DNA of 64,000 bases from Haloferax sulfurifontis ATCC BAA-897 (GTDB lineage Archaea > Halobacteriota > Halobacteria > Halobacteriales > Haloferacaceae), in the NCBI RefSeq assembly GCF_000337835.1, contig NZ_AOLM01000008.1:292216-356215 (forward strand), in the 5' to 3' direction. Shown one piece after another: positions 9,383 to 18,540 of the stretch; position 1 is the first letter of the stretch, and each line of letters opens with the position of its first letter. The translations under genes and the position numbers were made by a program. The notes under the pieces are model-generated. The model saw only the letters and a program-made list of their open reading frames with translations, searched no databases and had not been told where the DNA came from.

Positions 9383-9889
9383 ATGGCTATCGGTACTATC
9401 GGGGCGTTCGAACGGTCGCTTACAGACGTCGGCGTGGAGTTGACGCGCGCGACCCCCGCGACGTTCTCCGAGACGCTCGCGAGCGTCGTCGACGAACCGG
9501 CCGTCGGAACCCCGCTCGGCTTCGACGGCGTCTCGCTGAAGGACACTCCCGTAACGACGGAACTCACGCCGAGAGACCTCACCGAGGCGCGGACCGGCGT
9601 CACGCCAATCGGGCGCACAATCGCACAGTACGGGACGCTCGTCGTCGAGTCGAACGCCGCCGGGAACGAACCCGTCTCGCTTTACCCGCCGACACACGTC
9701 GGCGTCGTCCGCGAGAGCGACGTTCTCGAGGACGTGACCGAGGCGATGCCGAAGCTCGCCGAGCAGTTTTCCGACGGCGGGTCGGTCGTCTTCGCCACGG
9801 GAGCGAGCGCGACCGGCGATATGGGCGCACTCGTGAAAGGGGTCCATGGACCGAAGACGGTTCGCGTGGTCCTCGTGGAGGGACTATGA
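9383..9889 (+). CDS. lutC: LUD-domain protein, LutC-like lactate utilisation subunit
   Basis: About 168 residues from the ATG at 9383 (MAIGTIGAFERSL). An in-frame ATG at 9344 would place the promoter-like AACAATTAT inside the gene, so the later start is preferred. The LUD fold is recognised by TPIGRTIAQYGTLVVES, the PTHVGVVRESDV segment and FATGASATGDM near the end. LutC works with LutA and LutB in oxidising L-lactate to pyruvate. Its stop overlaps the start of the LutB-LutA gene by four bases (ATGA), so the two are translationally coupled. In this island the complex may oxidise lactate or a related 2-hydroxy acid formed from deoxy-sugar breakdown (inference). Confidence 0.8.
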   Translation: MAIGTIGAFERSLTDVGVELTRATPATFSETLASVVDEPAVGTPLGFDGVSLKDTPVTTELTPRDLTEARTGVTPIGRTIAQYGTLVVESNAAGNEPVSLYPPTHVGVVRESDVLEDVTEAMPKLAEQFSDGGSVVFATGASATGDMGALVKGVHGPKTVRVVLVEGL

Positions 9890-12078
9890 GCCTCGAAGAG
9901 CGCCGGGCGAAAGCGAGACACATCCGTCACTTACTGGAGACCGAAGGCCGCGCGATTCGCGAGAACACGACCGTGTTCAACGAAGACCGCTACGAAGTCT
10001 CCGAGAGCTTCGACGGCTACGAGGGGCTCCGCAGTCGGGCGCGCCGAATCAAGGAAGACGCAATCGACCGACTTCCGGAGCTCATCGACCGGCTCCGCGA
10101 GAGCGTCGAGGCCAACGGCGGCGAGCTCTACGTCGCCGACGACGCGGCGGACGCCAACCGGTACATCGAAGCCGTCGTCGACGACGAGGACGCGGACACC
10201 GTGGTGAAATCGAAGTCGATGACGACCGAGGAGTTGGACGTCAACGACCACCTCGAAGCCGCCGGCGTCGACGTCTGGGAGACCGACCTCGGCGAGTTCG
10301 TCCTCCAGGTCGCAGACGAGTCGCCGTCGCATCTCGTCGGCCCCTCGCTCCACCGCTCACAGGAAGACGTCGCTCGACTGTTCAACGAACGGTTCGACCC
10401 GGACGAGCCGTTCGAGACGGCAGAAGAGCTCACGGCGTTCGCGCGTGATTACCTCGGAACCCGCATTCGCTCTGCAGACGTGGGGATGACCGGTGCGAAC
10501 TTCGTCCTCGCTGATTCGGGCACGATTACGCTCGTCACGAACGAGGGGAACGCCCGCAAGACGGCGGTGACCCCGAACACGCACATCGCGGTCGCGGGCG
10601 TCGAGAAAGTCATCCCGAGCGCCGACGAACTCCAACCGTTCGTCGAGCTCATCGCGAAGGCGGCGACGGGACAGCCCATCTCCCAGTACGTCACGATGCT
10701 CACCCCGCCCGTGGAGTCGCCGACTATCGACTTCTCTCGGCCGACCGAACCGCTCGGGTCGGGCGACGACGACAGAGCGTTCCATCTCGTCCTCGTGGAC
10801 AACGGTCGGATGGCGATGCGAGACGACGACCAACTGCGCGAGACGCTCTACTGCATTCGGTGCGGGGCGTGCGCGAACTCCTGTGCGAACTTCCAGCACG
10901 TCGGCGGCCACGCCTTCGGCGGCGAGACCTACACCGGCGGTATCGCGACCGGGTGGGAAGCCGGCGTTCACGGACAGGACTCGGCGGCGACGTTCAACGA
11001 CTTCTGTACGGGGTGTTCGCGCTGTGCGGACGCCTGCCCCGTAAAAATCGACATTCCGTGGATAAACACGGTCGTCCGCGACAGAATCAACCGCGAGTCG
11101 GACGAAGACGCCTTCGACTTCCTCGTCGAGGGGCTGACTCCCGATGCGGAGCCGGGGGGTCTCGACGCGCAGAAGCGTCTCTTCGGGAACTTCGGGACGC
11201 TGGCACGGGTCGGGTCGGCGACGGCACCGCTCTCGACCCGACTCGCGGAGCTCGGGCCGGTGCGGTCGGCGATGGAGCGGTTCTTCGGCGTCGACGCCCG
11301 GCGCGACCTCCCGACGTTCGAGCGTGAGACGTTCGCCGACTGGTTCGCCGCACACGACTCGCCGGACAACGACGGGCGCGAGGTGGTCGTCTACCCCGAC
11401 GCGTACACCAACTACGTGCTCGTCAACCGGGGGAAGGCGGCGGTGAGGACGCTCGAGGCGCTGGGCGCGCAGGTCGAACTCGCGGCGCCACAGGAGAGCG
11501 GCCGGGCACCGCTCTCACAGGGGATGATACGGACGGCAACCCGGCGGGCGTCCGAGGTGAGTGCCGACCTGACGACGTACATCGACGACGGGTTCGACGT
11601 CGTGGTCATCGAGCCCTCGGACCTCGCCGCGTTCCGCCGAGAGTACGGGAAGCTCCTCGACGGGGAGACACACGAGCGACTCGCAGGGAACTCCTACGAC
11701 GTTATGGAGTACGTCTACGGCTTACTCAACACCGGTGCCGACGCGAGCGTTCTCGCCGAGCCGTCGGAGCCGCTTGCGTACCACAGCCACTGTCAGCAGC
11801 GCACCATCGGCGTCGAGACGTACACCGAGGCCGTCCTGACGGACCTCGGCTTCGACCTCATCACGTCGGACGTCGAGTGCTGTGGGATGGCGGGGAGCTT
11901 CGGCTACAAAAGCGAGTACTACGAACTCAGCATGGACGTCGGGAGCGACCTCGAAGCGCAGTTCGCAGACGCGACCGACCGCACGCTCGTCGCGAGCGGG
12001 ACCTCCTGTACCGAACAGCTCGGCGACCTGTTCGAACGGGACGTCGTCCATCCGGTCGAACTCATCGCACCGGAGTAA
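9886..12078 (+). CDS. lutB: LutB-LutA fusion: LUD/iron-sulfur protein with C-terminal CCG domain
   Basis: A 730-residue fusion. The N-terminal part is the LUD domain of LutB, with AIDRLPELIDRLRESVEANG and VKSKSMTTEELDVNDHLE. It is followed by two [4Fe-4S] motifs, CIRCGACANSC (Cys323-333) and CTGCSRCADACP (from Cys374). The C-terminal 270 residues resemble LutA/HdrB cysteine-rich domains: the final motif is intact (HSHCQQRTIG and ECCGMAGSFG, Cys665-666). The expected first CCG is replaced by QESGRAPLSQ, so one of the two cysteine-rich cluster sites appears lost. The family passes electrons from L-lactate oxidation to the respiratory chain. The start at 9886 overlaps the lutC stop; the longer upstream frame is a shadow of lutC. 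Confidence 0.85.
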   Translation: MSLEERRAKARHIRHLLETEGRAIRENTTVFNEDRYEVSESFDGYEGLRSRARRIKEDAIDRLPELIDRLRESVEANGGELYVADDAADANRYIEAVVDDEDADTVVKSKSMTTEELDVNDHLEAAGVDVWETDLGEFVLQVADESPSHLVGPSLHRSQEDVARLFNERFDPDEPFETAEELTAFARDYLGTRIRSADVGMTGANFVLADSGTITLVTNEGNARKTAVTPNTHIAVAGVEKVIPSADELQPFVELIAKAATGQPISQYVTMLTPPVESPTIDFSRPTEPLGSGDDDRAFHLVLVDNGRMAMRDDDQLRETLYCIRCGACANSCANFQHVGGHAFGGETYTGGIATGWEAGVHGQDSAATFNDFCTGCSRCADACPVKIDIPWINTVVRDRINRESDEDAFDFLVEGLTPDAEPGGLDAQKRLFGNFGTLARVGSATAPLSTRLAELGPVRSAMERFFGVDARRDLPTFERETFADWFAAHDSPDNDGREVVVYPDAYTNYVLVNRGKAAVRTLEALGAQVELAAPQESGRAPLSQGMIRTATRRASEVSADLTTYIDDGFDVVVIEPSDLAAFRREYGKLLDGETHERLAGNSYDVMEYVYGLLNTGADASVLAEPSEPLAYHSHCQQRTIGVETYTEAVLTDLGFDLITSDVECCGMAGSFGYKSEYYELSMDVGSDLEAQFADATDRTLVASGTSCTEQLGDLFERDVVHPVELIAPE

Positions 12079-12154
12079 GAGACGGGTCGGAGCTTCCCGC
12101 CACGGAGCGGGTTCCCGCACGATCTCAGGGCTGTGCGTCGCGGCTTCCGCGGGG

Positions 12155-12164
12155 AAGATTATTG
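12155..12164 (+). promoter_or_regulatory. TATA-like box for the enolase-superfamily dehydratase
   Basis: AAGATTATTG lies 25 bases before the ATG at 12190 and breaks the GC-rich background, consistent with a haloarchaeal TATA box and a leaderless transcript. Confidence 0.45.
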
Positions 12165-12189
12165 ACGGTGGCCCGCGACCATCACGACG

Positions 12190-13452
12190 ATGCCTCACTC
12201 GAAGTACGAGCATCTCGTAACGGAGATGAACGCAGGAGTCGGATGGCGGAACCTCGCGGACGACGGGCTGTCCCGCGACCCGACACGGGACGTCGAGATT
12301 ACGGCCGTCGACTGCCGAGTGCTCGGCGGGAACTTCCCGTGGAACCTCGTGACCGTCGAGACGGACGCCGGCGTCCGCGGATACGGTGAAGCGTTCGCCG
12401 GACCGGTCAGCGAACACGTCGAGTTCCTTGAAAACGGCCTCGTCGGCGAGAACCCCTACGACGTCGAGCGCCTTACCGAGCACATGACCCAGATGCTGTC
12501 CGGACTCGCCGGGGGCGAAGGCTACTCGCAGGCGGCGGTGTCCGGTATCGAAACCGCCCTCTGGGACGCCGTCGGGAAGCTCACCGGCCTCCCAGTCTAT
12601 CAGTTGCTCGGCGGGAAGTTCCGCGACTCGGTCGCCATCTACTGTGACTGCCACGCGGGCGAACACCTCGGCGAAGGCGGCGACGACCCCCACGAAACGT
12701 ACGACCCGGCCGTGTACGCCGACGTCGCCGAAGCCGTCGTCGGTGAGGGGTTCGACGCGCTGAAGTTCGACCTCGACGTCGCGCCGGGGGACACTGACAC
12801 GGCGACGCGTCGCCTCACGAACGCCGCCGTCCAACACAAGGTCGATATCGTGGACGCGATTCGGGAGCGGATTGGGGTGGAGCCGACGCTCGCGTTCGAC
12901 TTCCACTGGAGTTTCACCGTCGAGACGGCCCTTCGACTCGCGCGCAAGCTCGAACCGTACGACCTCGCGTGGATAGAAGACCCCGTCCCGCCGGAGAGCG
13001 CCGACGCGCACCGGCGAGTCACGGCGGGGACGACCACCCCAATCCTCGCCGGGGAGAACCTCGTTCGCACGGAGGGTTTTCTTCCGTTTTTCGAGGCGGG
13101 GGCAATCGACATCGCCGCCCCGGACATCCAGAAGTGCGGCGGGTTGAGCGAGTTCCGGAAGATTGCGACCGTCGCCGACGCGTACGACGTGCCAATCACC
13201 CCGCACAACGTCGCGAGCCCGCTCGGAACCATGGCGTCCGTCCACGCCTGTGCGACGGTTCCCAACGCGTTCGCGCTCGAATACCACGCTCGCGACGTCG
13301 ACTGGTGGGACGACCTGCACACGGGCGGTCCACTCATCGAAGACGGAGCGATCGCGGTTCCCGAGCGGCCGGGCCTCGGCATCGACCTCGACGTCGGCGA
13401 GGTAAACGACCGACTCGCCGCCGGCGAAGAACCGCTGGAAGCCGAGGGCTGA
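12190..13452 (+). CDS. Mandelate racemase/galactonate dehydratase family enzyme (enolase superfamily)
   Basis: A 420-residue enzyme with the two-domain enolase-superfamily build. The N-terminal capping domain includes TDAGVRGYGEAF. The barrel has FDALKFDLDV on the second strand, metal ligands in AFDFHWS (Asp), WIEDPVPPE (Glu) and LAGENLVR (Glu), and a late ITPHNVASPLG segment with the His typical of galactonate/mannonate-type dehydratases. The expected KxK is KFD, as in acid-sugar dehydratases rather than racemases. It probably dehydrates an aldonate to a 2-keto-3-deoxy acid. Its neighbours (LarA-like protein, UxuA) support sugar-acid use; the actual substrate is not determined. Confidence 0.83.
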   Translation: MPHSKYEHLVTEMNAGVGWRNLADDGLSRDPTRDVEITAVDCRVLGGNFPWNLVTVETDAGVRGYGEAFAGPVSEHVEFLENGLVGENPYDVERLTEHMTQMLSGLAGGEGYSQAAVSGIETALWDAVGKLTGLPVYQLLGGKFRDSVAIYCDCHAGEHLGEGGDDPHETYDPAVYADVAEAVVGEGFDALKFDLDVAPGDTDTATRRLTNAAVQHKVDIVDAIRERIGVEPTLAFDFHWSFTVETALRLARKLEPYDLAWIEDPVPPESADAHRRVTAGTTTPILAGENLVRTEGFLPFFEAGAIDIAAPDIQKCGGLSEFRKIATVADAYDVPITPHNVASPLGTMASVHACATVPNAFALEYHARDVDWWDDLHTGGPLIEDGAIAVPERPGLGIDLDVGEVNDRLAAGEEPLEAEG

Positions 13453-13492
13453 CGGCGGCAGACTTTTCTTCGAATGTGCAAACGTAAATCAC

Positions 13493-14845
13493 ATGGTAGA
13501 CGGTGACAATCGTCGGGACGGACCAGTCCCGATCTCGGAGGCGACTGTTCTCGAAGCGAGCGGCATGGACTCGGTCCCGGAGGTGGGCATCGTCGAACAG
13601 TTGTGGGAGACGGACCCGATTCCGGACGCGGAGCTTCGGGACAGCGTGTTCGACGCCGTCGAACAGCTCGAATTCGACGGGGTACCGGACGGCGGCGAAG
13701 TCGCCGTCGGGGCGGGGAGCCGGGGTATCGCGAACATTCCGACCATCGTTAGCGCCGTCGTCGACGCGCTCGACGACCGCGGGTACGAGCCGTTCGTGTT
13801 CCCGGCGATGGGGAGCCACGGGGGTGCCACCGCCGAGGGCCAACGCGAGATGCTCGAAGCGCTCGGGATAACCGAAGAGCGCCTCGGCTGTGAGATTCGA
13901 GCGACGATGGATACGGTCGTCATCGGGAAGACACCGGACCGAGACGTCGAGGTCCACGCGGACGCGAACGCGGCGGCCGCGGACGCGATAATCCCGGCCA
14001 ACCGCGTGAAGCCCCACACGGACTTTCGGGGCGACGTGGAGTCGGGGCTCTCGAAGATGCTCGTCATCGGGATGGGCAAACAGCGCGGCGCGAAAACGGC
14101 ACACGACTGGGCCGCCGACTGGAGTTTCCGGGAGATGCTCCCCGAAATCGCGCGCCTGCACGTCGAGAACCTCCCGATTGCCGGCGGCATCGCCATCGTC
14201 GAGGACGAACACGACGACACCGCATTCATCGAGGGGGTGCCGCCGTCGGGCTTCTTGGACCGAGAGGCGGAACTCCTCGAACTCGCCTACGAGCACCTCC
14301 CGACCATCCCGTTCGACGAGGTCGACGTGCTCGTGGTAGACCGGATGGGAAAGGACATCTCCGGGGCGGGCATGGACACGAACGTCATCGGACGAATCGT
14401 GTACGGGTTCGAACCGGACCCACCGAAACCGGACATCACTCGGATATTCGTTCGCGGGTTGACGCCGGCCTCCCACGGGAACGGTTCGGGGCTCGGGTCG
14501 GCGGACTTCATCCACGCGGACCTGTTCGAGGAACTGAACTGGAGCGACACGCTGGTCAACGTCCTCACCGCGAGCACCCCGCGGGCCGCCCGGATTCCGC
14601 CGGCCGTCGAAACCGACCGGACCGGTCTCATCGCCTCGCTGTCCACCATCGGCGTGGGGGCCCTCGAAGCCCCGCGCGTCGTTCGCATTCGCGACACGAT
14701 GCGTCTCGGCCGCCTCGCCGTTTCGGCACCGCTCATCGAGGAGGCGCGCGACCGCGACGACCTGCGCGTCGTCGAAGAGCCCACACCCGTCGAGTTCGAA
14801 GACGGGCAGTTCGTCGACGACGTCCTCGAACCGGGCGACCACTGA
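13493..14845 (+). CDS. LarA-like (DUF2088) hydroxy-acid racemase/epimerase candidate
   Basis: A 450-residue member of the lactate-racemase LarA superfamily. From memory of Lactobacillus LarA, the nickel-pincer nucleotide is bound by Lys184 and His200, and His108 and His174 are catalytic. Here His109 (GSHGGAT), His175 (VKPHTDF), Lys188 (SGLSKML) and His204 (TAHDW) have the same relative spacing (66 between the first pair, 16 between Lys and the last His). The enzyme therefore probably keeps the cofactor and catalytic pair. The family includes lactate and malate racemases and gluconate 2-epimerases. It lies 50 bases upstream of mannonate dehydratase, so epimerisation of an aldonate to mannonate is an attractive inference. 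No larB/C/E maturation genes are in the window. Confidence 0.8.
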   Translation: MVDGDNRRDGPVPISEATVLEASGMDSVPEVGIVEQLWETDPIPDAELRDSVFDAVEQLEFDGVPDGGEVAVGAGSRGIANIPTIVSAVVDALDDRGYEPFVFPAMGSHGGATAEGQREMLEALGITEERLGCEIRATMDTVVIGKTPDRDVEVHADANAAAADAIIPANRVKPHTDFRGDVESGLSKMLVIGMGKQRGAKTAHDWAADWSFREMLPEIARLHVENLPIAGGIAIVEDEHDDTAFIEGVPPSGFLDREAELLELAYEHLPTIPFDEVDVLVVDRMGKDISGAGMDTNVIGRIVYGFEPDPPKPDITRIFVRGLTPASHGNGSGLGSADFIHADLFEELNWSDTLVNVLTASTPRAARIPPAVETDRTGLIASLSTIGVGALEAPRVVRIRDTMRLGRLAVSAPLIEEARDRDDLRVVEEPTPVEFEDGQFVDDVLEPGDH

Positions 14846-14895
14846 CGGGGCGGAAGACGAGAAACACTGATAACACTCGAACGAAACCGTGTGGT

Positions 14896-15849
14896 ATGGA
14901 GCCATCACTCATACTACCGCCGGAGCGCGACGAACGGTGGGACCTCGCGAAACAGGTCGGCGTCGAGACCGCCGTCGTCCACACGCTTGAAATCGGTGAC
15001 GGGTCGCGCCCGTGGAAGTACGACGAACTGCTCGCGTTGACTCGGGAGTTTCGCGACTACGGTCTCGACGTCGGGGTTATCGAAGGCTGTGTTCCGATTT
15101 CCGACGACACTCGACTCGGTCGCGACGGTCGCGACGAGGAGATAGAGCGGTTCAAGCAGTACCTTCGACATCTCGGTTCGCTTGACGTGCCGGTCGTCGC
15201 CTACGACTGGATGGCGGGCAAGCGGTGGGCGCGGACCTCCACGGCGCTCCCCGCCCGCGGTGGGTCGCTGACGACGGCGTACAGTAACGAGTTCATGGAA
15301 GACGCGCCCGAACAGGAACTCGCCCCCGTCCACGCGGACGAGCTGTGGGACGCCCTCGAACATTTCCTCAACGAGGTGGTCCCAGTCGCCGAGGAGGCGG
15401 GCGTGAAGCTCGCGTTGCACCCCGACGACCCGCCGATTGAGAACCTCCGCGGCGTCGACCGAATCGTCACGTCGCCGGAGCACTACGAGCGCGTGATGGA
15501 GATGTACGACAGCGAACACAACGGAATCACCTTCTGTCAGGGCAACTTCGCCGCGATGGGCGCGGACATCCCGGAGACGATTCGACGCTTCGGCGACCGA
15601 ATCAACTTCGTGCATTTCCGCGACGTCGAGGGAACGAACGAGCGGTTCGTCGAGACGTGGCACGACGAGGGGCCGACCGATATGCGCGCCTGCATCCAGG
15701 CGTACCGCGACATCGGGTTCGACGGGCCGGTTCGACCCGACCACGTCCCGACGATGGCCGGCGAGGAGAACTCGAACCCAGGGTACATGACGCTCGGGCG
15801 ACTGTACGCGACGGGGTACCTGAAAGGCCTGCTAGAGGCGGTCGAGTAA
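14896..15849 (+). CDS. uxuA: D-mannonate dehydratase
   Basis: A 317-residue TIM-barrel enzyme of the UxuA family, which converts D-mannonate to 2-keto-3-deoxy-D-gluconate. Diagnostic motifs are KLALHPDDPP (metal His), GITFCQGNF, INFVHFRDVEG (metal His), DGPVRPDHVPTM (metal Asp/His) and GRLYATGYLKGL at the end. It is somewhat shorter than bacterial UxuA (about 350-395 residues); the difference lies in loops, since all metal-site motifs are present. It follows the enolase-superfamily enzyme and the LarA-like gene on the same strand with short gaps, suggesting one operon (12.2-15.8 kb). Product KDG would go to aldolase cleavage (see 43917-44819) or to KDG kinase elsewhere in the genome. Confidence 0.9.
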   Translation: MEPSLILPPERDERWDLAKQVGVETAVVHTLEIGDGSRPWKYDELLALTREFRDYGLDVGVIEGCVPISDDTRLGRDGRDEEIERFKQYLRHLGSLDVPVVAYDWMAGKRWARTSTALPARGGSLTTAYSNEFMEDAPEQELAPVHADELWDALEHFLNEVVPVAEEAGVKLALHPDDPPIENLRGVDRIVTSPEHYERVMEMYDSEHNGITFCQGNFAAMGADIPETIRRFGDRINFVHFRDVEGTNERFVETWHDEGPTDMRACIQAYRDIGFDGPVRPDHVPTMAGEENSNPGYMTLGRLYATGYLKGLLEAVE

Positions 15850-15960
15850 CGGCCGGACACTCGCGGTGTGACCGCTCTCGACCGATGTGAGACGGCGCGT
15901 CCACGGGCGCATGCAGGCGAATATCGGATACCTGCACGCAGAACTCAGGTCTGGTTCCGG

Positions 15961-17001
15961 CTAGGCGATTCGGTTGTCGGGGTCCACGCCACCGATGAGG
16001 CTCTCTATTCCCTCGGCAATCATGCGGGGACCGTTCGTCACGGCGTCGCGCGTCGACCCCGCGGTGTGCGGTGAGAGGACGACGTTGTCCATTTCGAGGA
16101 ACGGGTGGTCCTCCGGGAGGGGTTCGGTCTCGAAGACGTCGAGCGCCGCCCCCGCAATCGACCCCGTTCGCAACGCGTCGACGAGCGCGGCTTCGTCTAC
16201 GAGCCCTCCACGGGCGGAGTTGACGAGTATCGCGGACTGGTTCATCCGAGCCAACTCGTCTTCGCCGAGCAGTCCCCGCGTCTCCTCGGTCAGTCGCGCG
16301 TGAAGCGTCACGGCGTCCGCGCGTTCGAGCAGGCCGTCGAGCGTCGCGCGTTCGACACCGGCGTCGTCGAACGTCGACTCGTCCTGATAGGGGTCGTACG
16401 CGAGGAGTTCGGGGCCGAACCCCGAGAGCCGTCGGGCGACCTGTTGGCCGATGTTTCCGAACCCGACGATACCGATGGTCATCGCCTCGATGTCGCGGGG
16501 TAACCGGCTCGGGTCGAACTCTTGGCTCCACTCGCCGGCGTGGAGCGCCCTCGTGTGGTGCGGAATCTCGCGGACCGTCGTGAGCAAGAGGCTGACGGCG
16601 TAGTCGGAGACCGCGTTCTTGTTCCGTCCGGGCGCGTGGAGGACGGCGACGTCGTTCGCCTCGGCCGCCTCGACATCGACGTTCTCGACGCCACCCCGGG
16701 CGGCCCCGACGACCTGCAACGAGTCCCCCGCCTCGATTACTGACGCGGAGACGGGCGCTTTGTGCACGACGAGGGCGTCCACGCCGTCGAGGTGCTCCTC
16801 GATTATCGGCGTGTCGTAGGCGGACGGGCCGCGCGACTCCATCTCCATCGTGACCTCCCGGAACCGTTCCGCGGAGACGTCGCCTTTCCAGTCGATGCGG
16901 GAAAACGACACGCCTTCTGATTCGAGGAACGAGGCCGCCTCGTACATGTACTCGCTCGGCTGTTGTGGGTCTCCACAGAGGAGCACGGTTTCAATCGTCA
17001 T
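15961..17001 (-). CDS. D-isomer-specific 2-hydroxyacid dehydrogenase
   Basis: About 346 residues from the ATG at 17001 (MTIETVLLCGDP); a longer frame to 17022 lacks family similarity. The NAD-binding domain shows GIVGFGNIGQQVARRL. The substrate-binding/catalytic residues are Arg in LVNSARGGLVDE, Glu in the DVFETEPLP region and His in LSPHTAGST. Members reduce 2-keto acids or oxidise 2-hydroxy acids, for example phosphoglycerate, glyoxylate or hydroxypyruvate. It is the last gene of a three-gene operon (aldolase, sugar kinase, dehydrogenase) and overlaps the kinase stop by 11 bases. In that setting it might act on a C2 or C3 product of aldol cleavage (inference). Confidence 0.85.
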   Translation of the reverse strand: MTIETVLLCGDPQQPSEYMYEAASFLESEGVSFSRIDWKGDVSAERFREVTMEMESRGPSAYDTPIIEEHLDGVDALVVHKAPVSASVIEAGDSLQVVGAARGGVENVDVEAAEANDVAVLHAPGRNKNAVSDYAVSLLLTTVREIPHHTRALHAGEWSQEFDPSRLPRDIEAMTIGIVGFGNIGQQVARRLSGFGPELLAYDPYQDESTFDDAGVERATLDGLLERADAVTLHARLTEETRGLLGEDELARMNQSAILVNSARGGLVDEAALVDALRTGSIAGAALDVFETEPLPEDHPFLEMDNVVLSPHTAGSTRDAVTNGPRMIAEGIESLIGGVDPDNRIA

Positions 17002-18535
17002 TCGTTTGGGTCTCCCGCTCAATCGACGTTAATTTTTCCCAGGCCGGGGCGATCCCCTCGGCGGCCAGTCGGTATGCCTCGTGGACCTCCCGGTAGGCGT
17101 CGGTGTGCGCGGGCGTCGGGTCGTGTCGACGTTCGACCCCGACGACGTGCTCGACGGCGGATTCGACGTCGTCGTACAGGCCGACGGCGAGGCCGGCGCA
17201 GATAGCGACACCTCGGGCACCCGCTTCTCGGCCCGCCGGGACGACGACCCGTTCGTCGAGAACGTCGGCGAACATCTGGGACCACACCGCGCTCTTCGCG
17301 CCGCCTCCACCGAGACGGACGTCGGTGAGTCCGTCTTCGGACGCGAGTTCGAGCAACCGGTCGCTCAACGAGAGGGCGACGCCTTCGTATATCGACCGTA
17401 ACATCTCGCCTCGGTCGTGTTCGATTGTCAGCCCGACGAACGCGCCGCGTTCGTTCGGGTCGTCGGTCGACCCCTGAAGGTTCGGGAGGAACACGACCCC
17501 GTTCGAGCCGATTGGGACCTCCGCGACCGTCTCGTTCAGTCTGGCGTAGAACGCGGCGTCGGACGCCGCCTCGTCGTGCCAATCGCGACAGCATTCTCGG
17601 GTGAACCAGTCGACCGCGGCCGCGGCGGACCTGCTTCCGCGGTACCGGAGCCACGCGTCGCCGAGGTACCGCCGACTCAGCCCTCCGCCGTCGGCGCTGT
17701 CCGGGTCGGCGGAGACGTAGATACTCTGCCCCCAGGTGCCGACGATGAGCGACCCCTGCCCCGGTCGAACCGCACCCGACCCGAGCGCGACAGCGCCGAC
17801 GTCGTGAAGTCCGGAGGCGACGGGCGTGCCGGCTTCGAGTCCGGTCTCGTCGGCCGCCGACGCGGTCACCTCGCCACAGACCGCCGTACTCCGGACGACG
17901 GGTGGCAGTGCGTCAGCGCAGTCGCCGAGGCCGAGTGTGTCGAACAGCTCCGACGAGTACGCCTCGTCTTCGATGTCGTAGAAAACGCTCGCCTCCATCT
18001 CGTCCGTACAGACGACGTCCGTGAGTCGGTATTTGAGGTAGTCCTTGCAGAACAGGAGTCGGTCGATAGCGCCGTAGACTTCCGGTTCTTCCTGCCGAAT
18101 CCATCCGAGGATGCTCAACGGGTCGGCGACGAAAGGTTCGTACCCCGTAATCGAGCGAACCGCCTCCGAGCGGCCGCTTTCGTCCCACGACTTGACGACG
18201 TCACTCGCGCGGCTGTCCAACGACGTGATGCCGTCTCTGACCGGCTGTCCGCGGTCGTCGAGCGCGTACAGTCCGTGTCCGTGGCCGGCGACGCCGACCC
18301 CGGCGATGGCCCCCGCCTCGACGGTGGACTCCCCGAGAACCTCGCGAATCGTCTCACACGTCACGTCCCAGAACGCCGAGAGGTCGCGCTCGACGCGGCC
18401 GGCGCGGGGGCGCTCGTTCGGGGTCGGTCGAACCGCGACTGCCCGCTCTCTCCCGTCGGTATCGAACACCGCGGCTTTGACGTTCGTCAATCCCGCGTCG
18501 ACTCCGAGGAGGAGTGGGTCGTCTGCCGTCTCCAT
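16991..18535 (-). CDS. FGGY-family carbohydrate kinase
   Basis: A 514-residue FGGY kinase resembling xylulokinase-type enzymes. The N-terminal phosphate-binding segment is LLLGVDAGLTNVKAAVFD, followed by GVGVAGHGHGLYALD with GITSLDSRA. The C-terminal ATP-binding part has VRLGGGGAKSAVWSQMFADVLD and GREAGARGVAICAG. The start at 18535 (METADDP) lies five bases after the aldolase stop; the longer frame is a shadow. Such kinases phosphorylate ketoses or polyols. Coupled to a class II aldolase upstream, it likely makes a ketose phosphate that is then cleaved to dihydroxyacetone phosphate and an aldehyde. The sugar cannot be named from sequence. Confidence 0.87.
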   Translation of the reverse strand: METADDPLLLGVDAGLTNVKAAVFDTDGRERAVAVRPTPNERPRAGRVERDLSAFWDVTCETIREVLGESTVEAGAIAGVGVAGHGHGLYALDDRGQPVRDGITSLDSRASDVVKSWDESGRSEAVRSITGYEPFVADPLSILGWIRQEEPEVYGAIDRLLFCKDYLKYRLTDVVCTDEMEASVFYDIEDEAYSSELFDTLGLGDCADALPPVVRSTAVCGEVTASAADETGLEAGTPVASGLHDVGAVALGSGAVRPGQGSLIVGTWGQSIYVSADPDSADGGGLSRRYLGDAWLRYRGSRSAAAAVDWFTRECCRDWHDEAASDAAFYARLNETVAEVPIGSNGVVFLPNLQGSTDDPNERGAFVGLTIEHDRGEMLRSIYEGVALSLSDRLLELASEDGLTDVRLGGGGAKSAVWSQMFADVLDERVVVPAGREAGARGVAICAGLAVGLYDDVESAVEHVVGVERRHDPTPAHTDAYREVHEAYRLAAEGIAPAWEKLTSIERETQTNDD

Positions 18536-18540
18536 GGCAC

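Noticed and set aside
9235..9885. N-terminal extension of the LutB-LutA frame
   Set aside because: This part overlaps lutC in another frame and is Arg-rich; the ATG at 9886 with ATGA overlap is the natural start.
11722..13320. A 532-residue open frame on the minus strand
   Set aside because: Shadow of the LutB-LutA end and the enolase-superfamily gene; composition is Arg/Val-rich and no motif fits.
13334..14908. A 524-residue open frame on the minus strand
   Set aside because: Exact antisense of the LarA-like gene; the plus-strand product has family motifs, this one has none.
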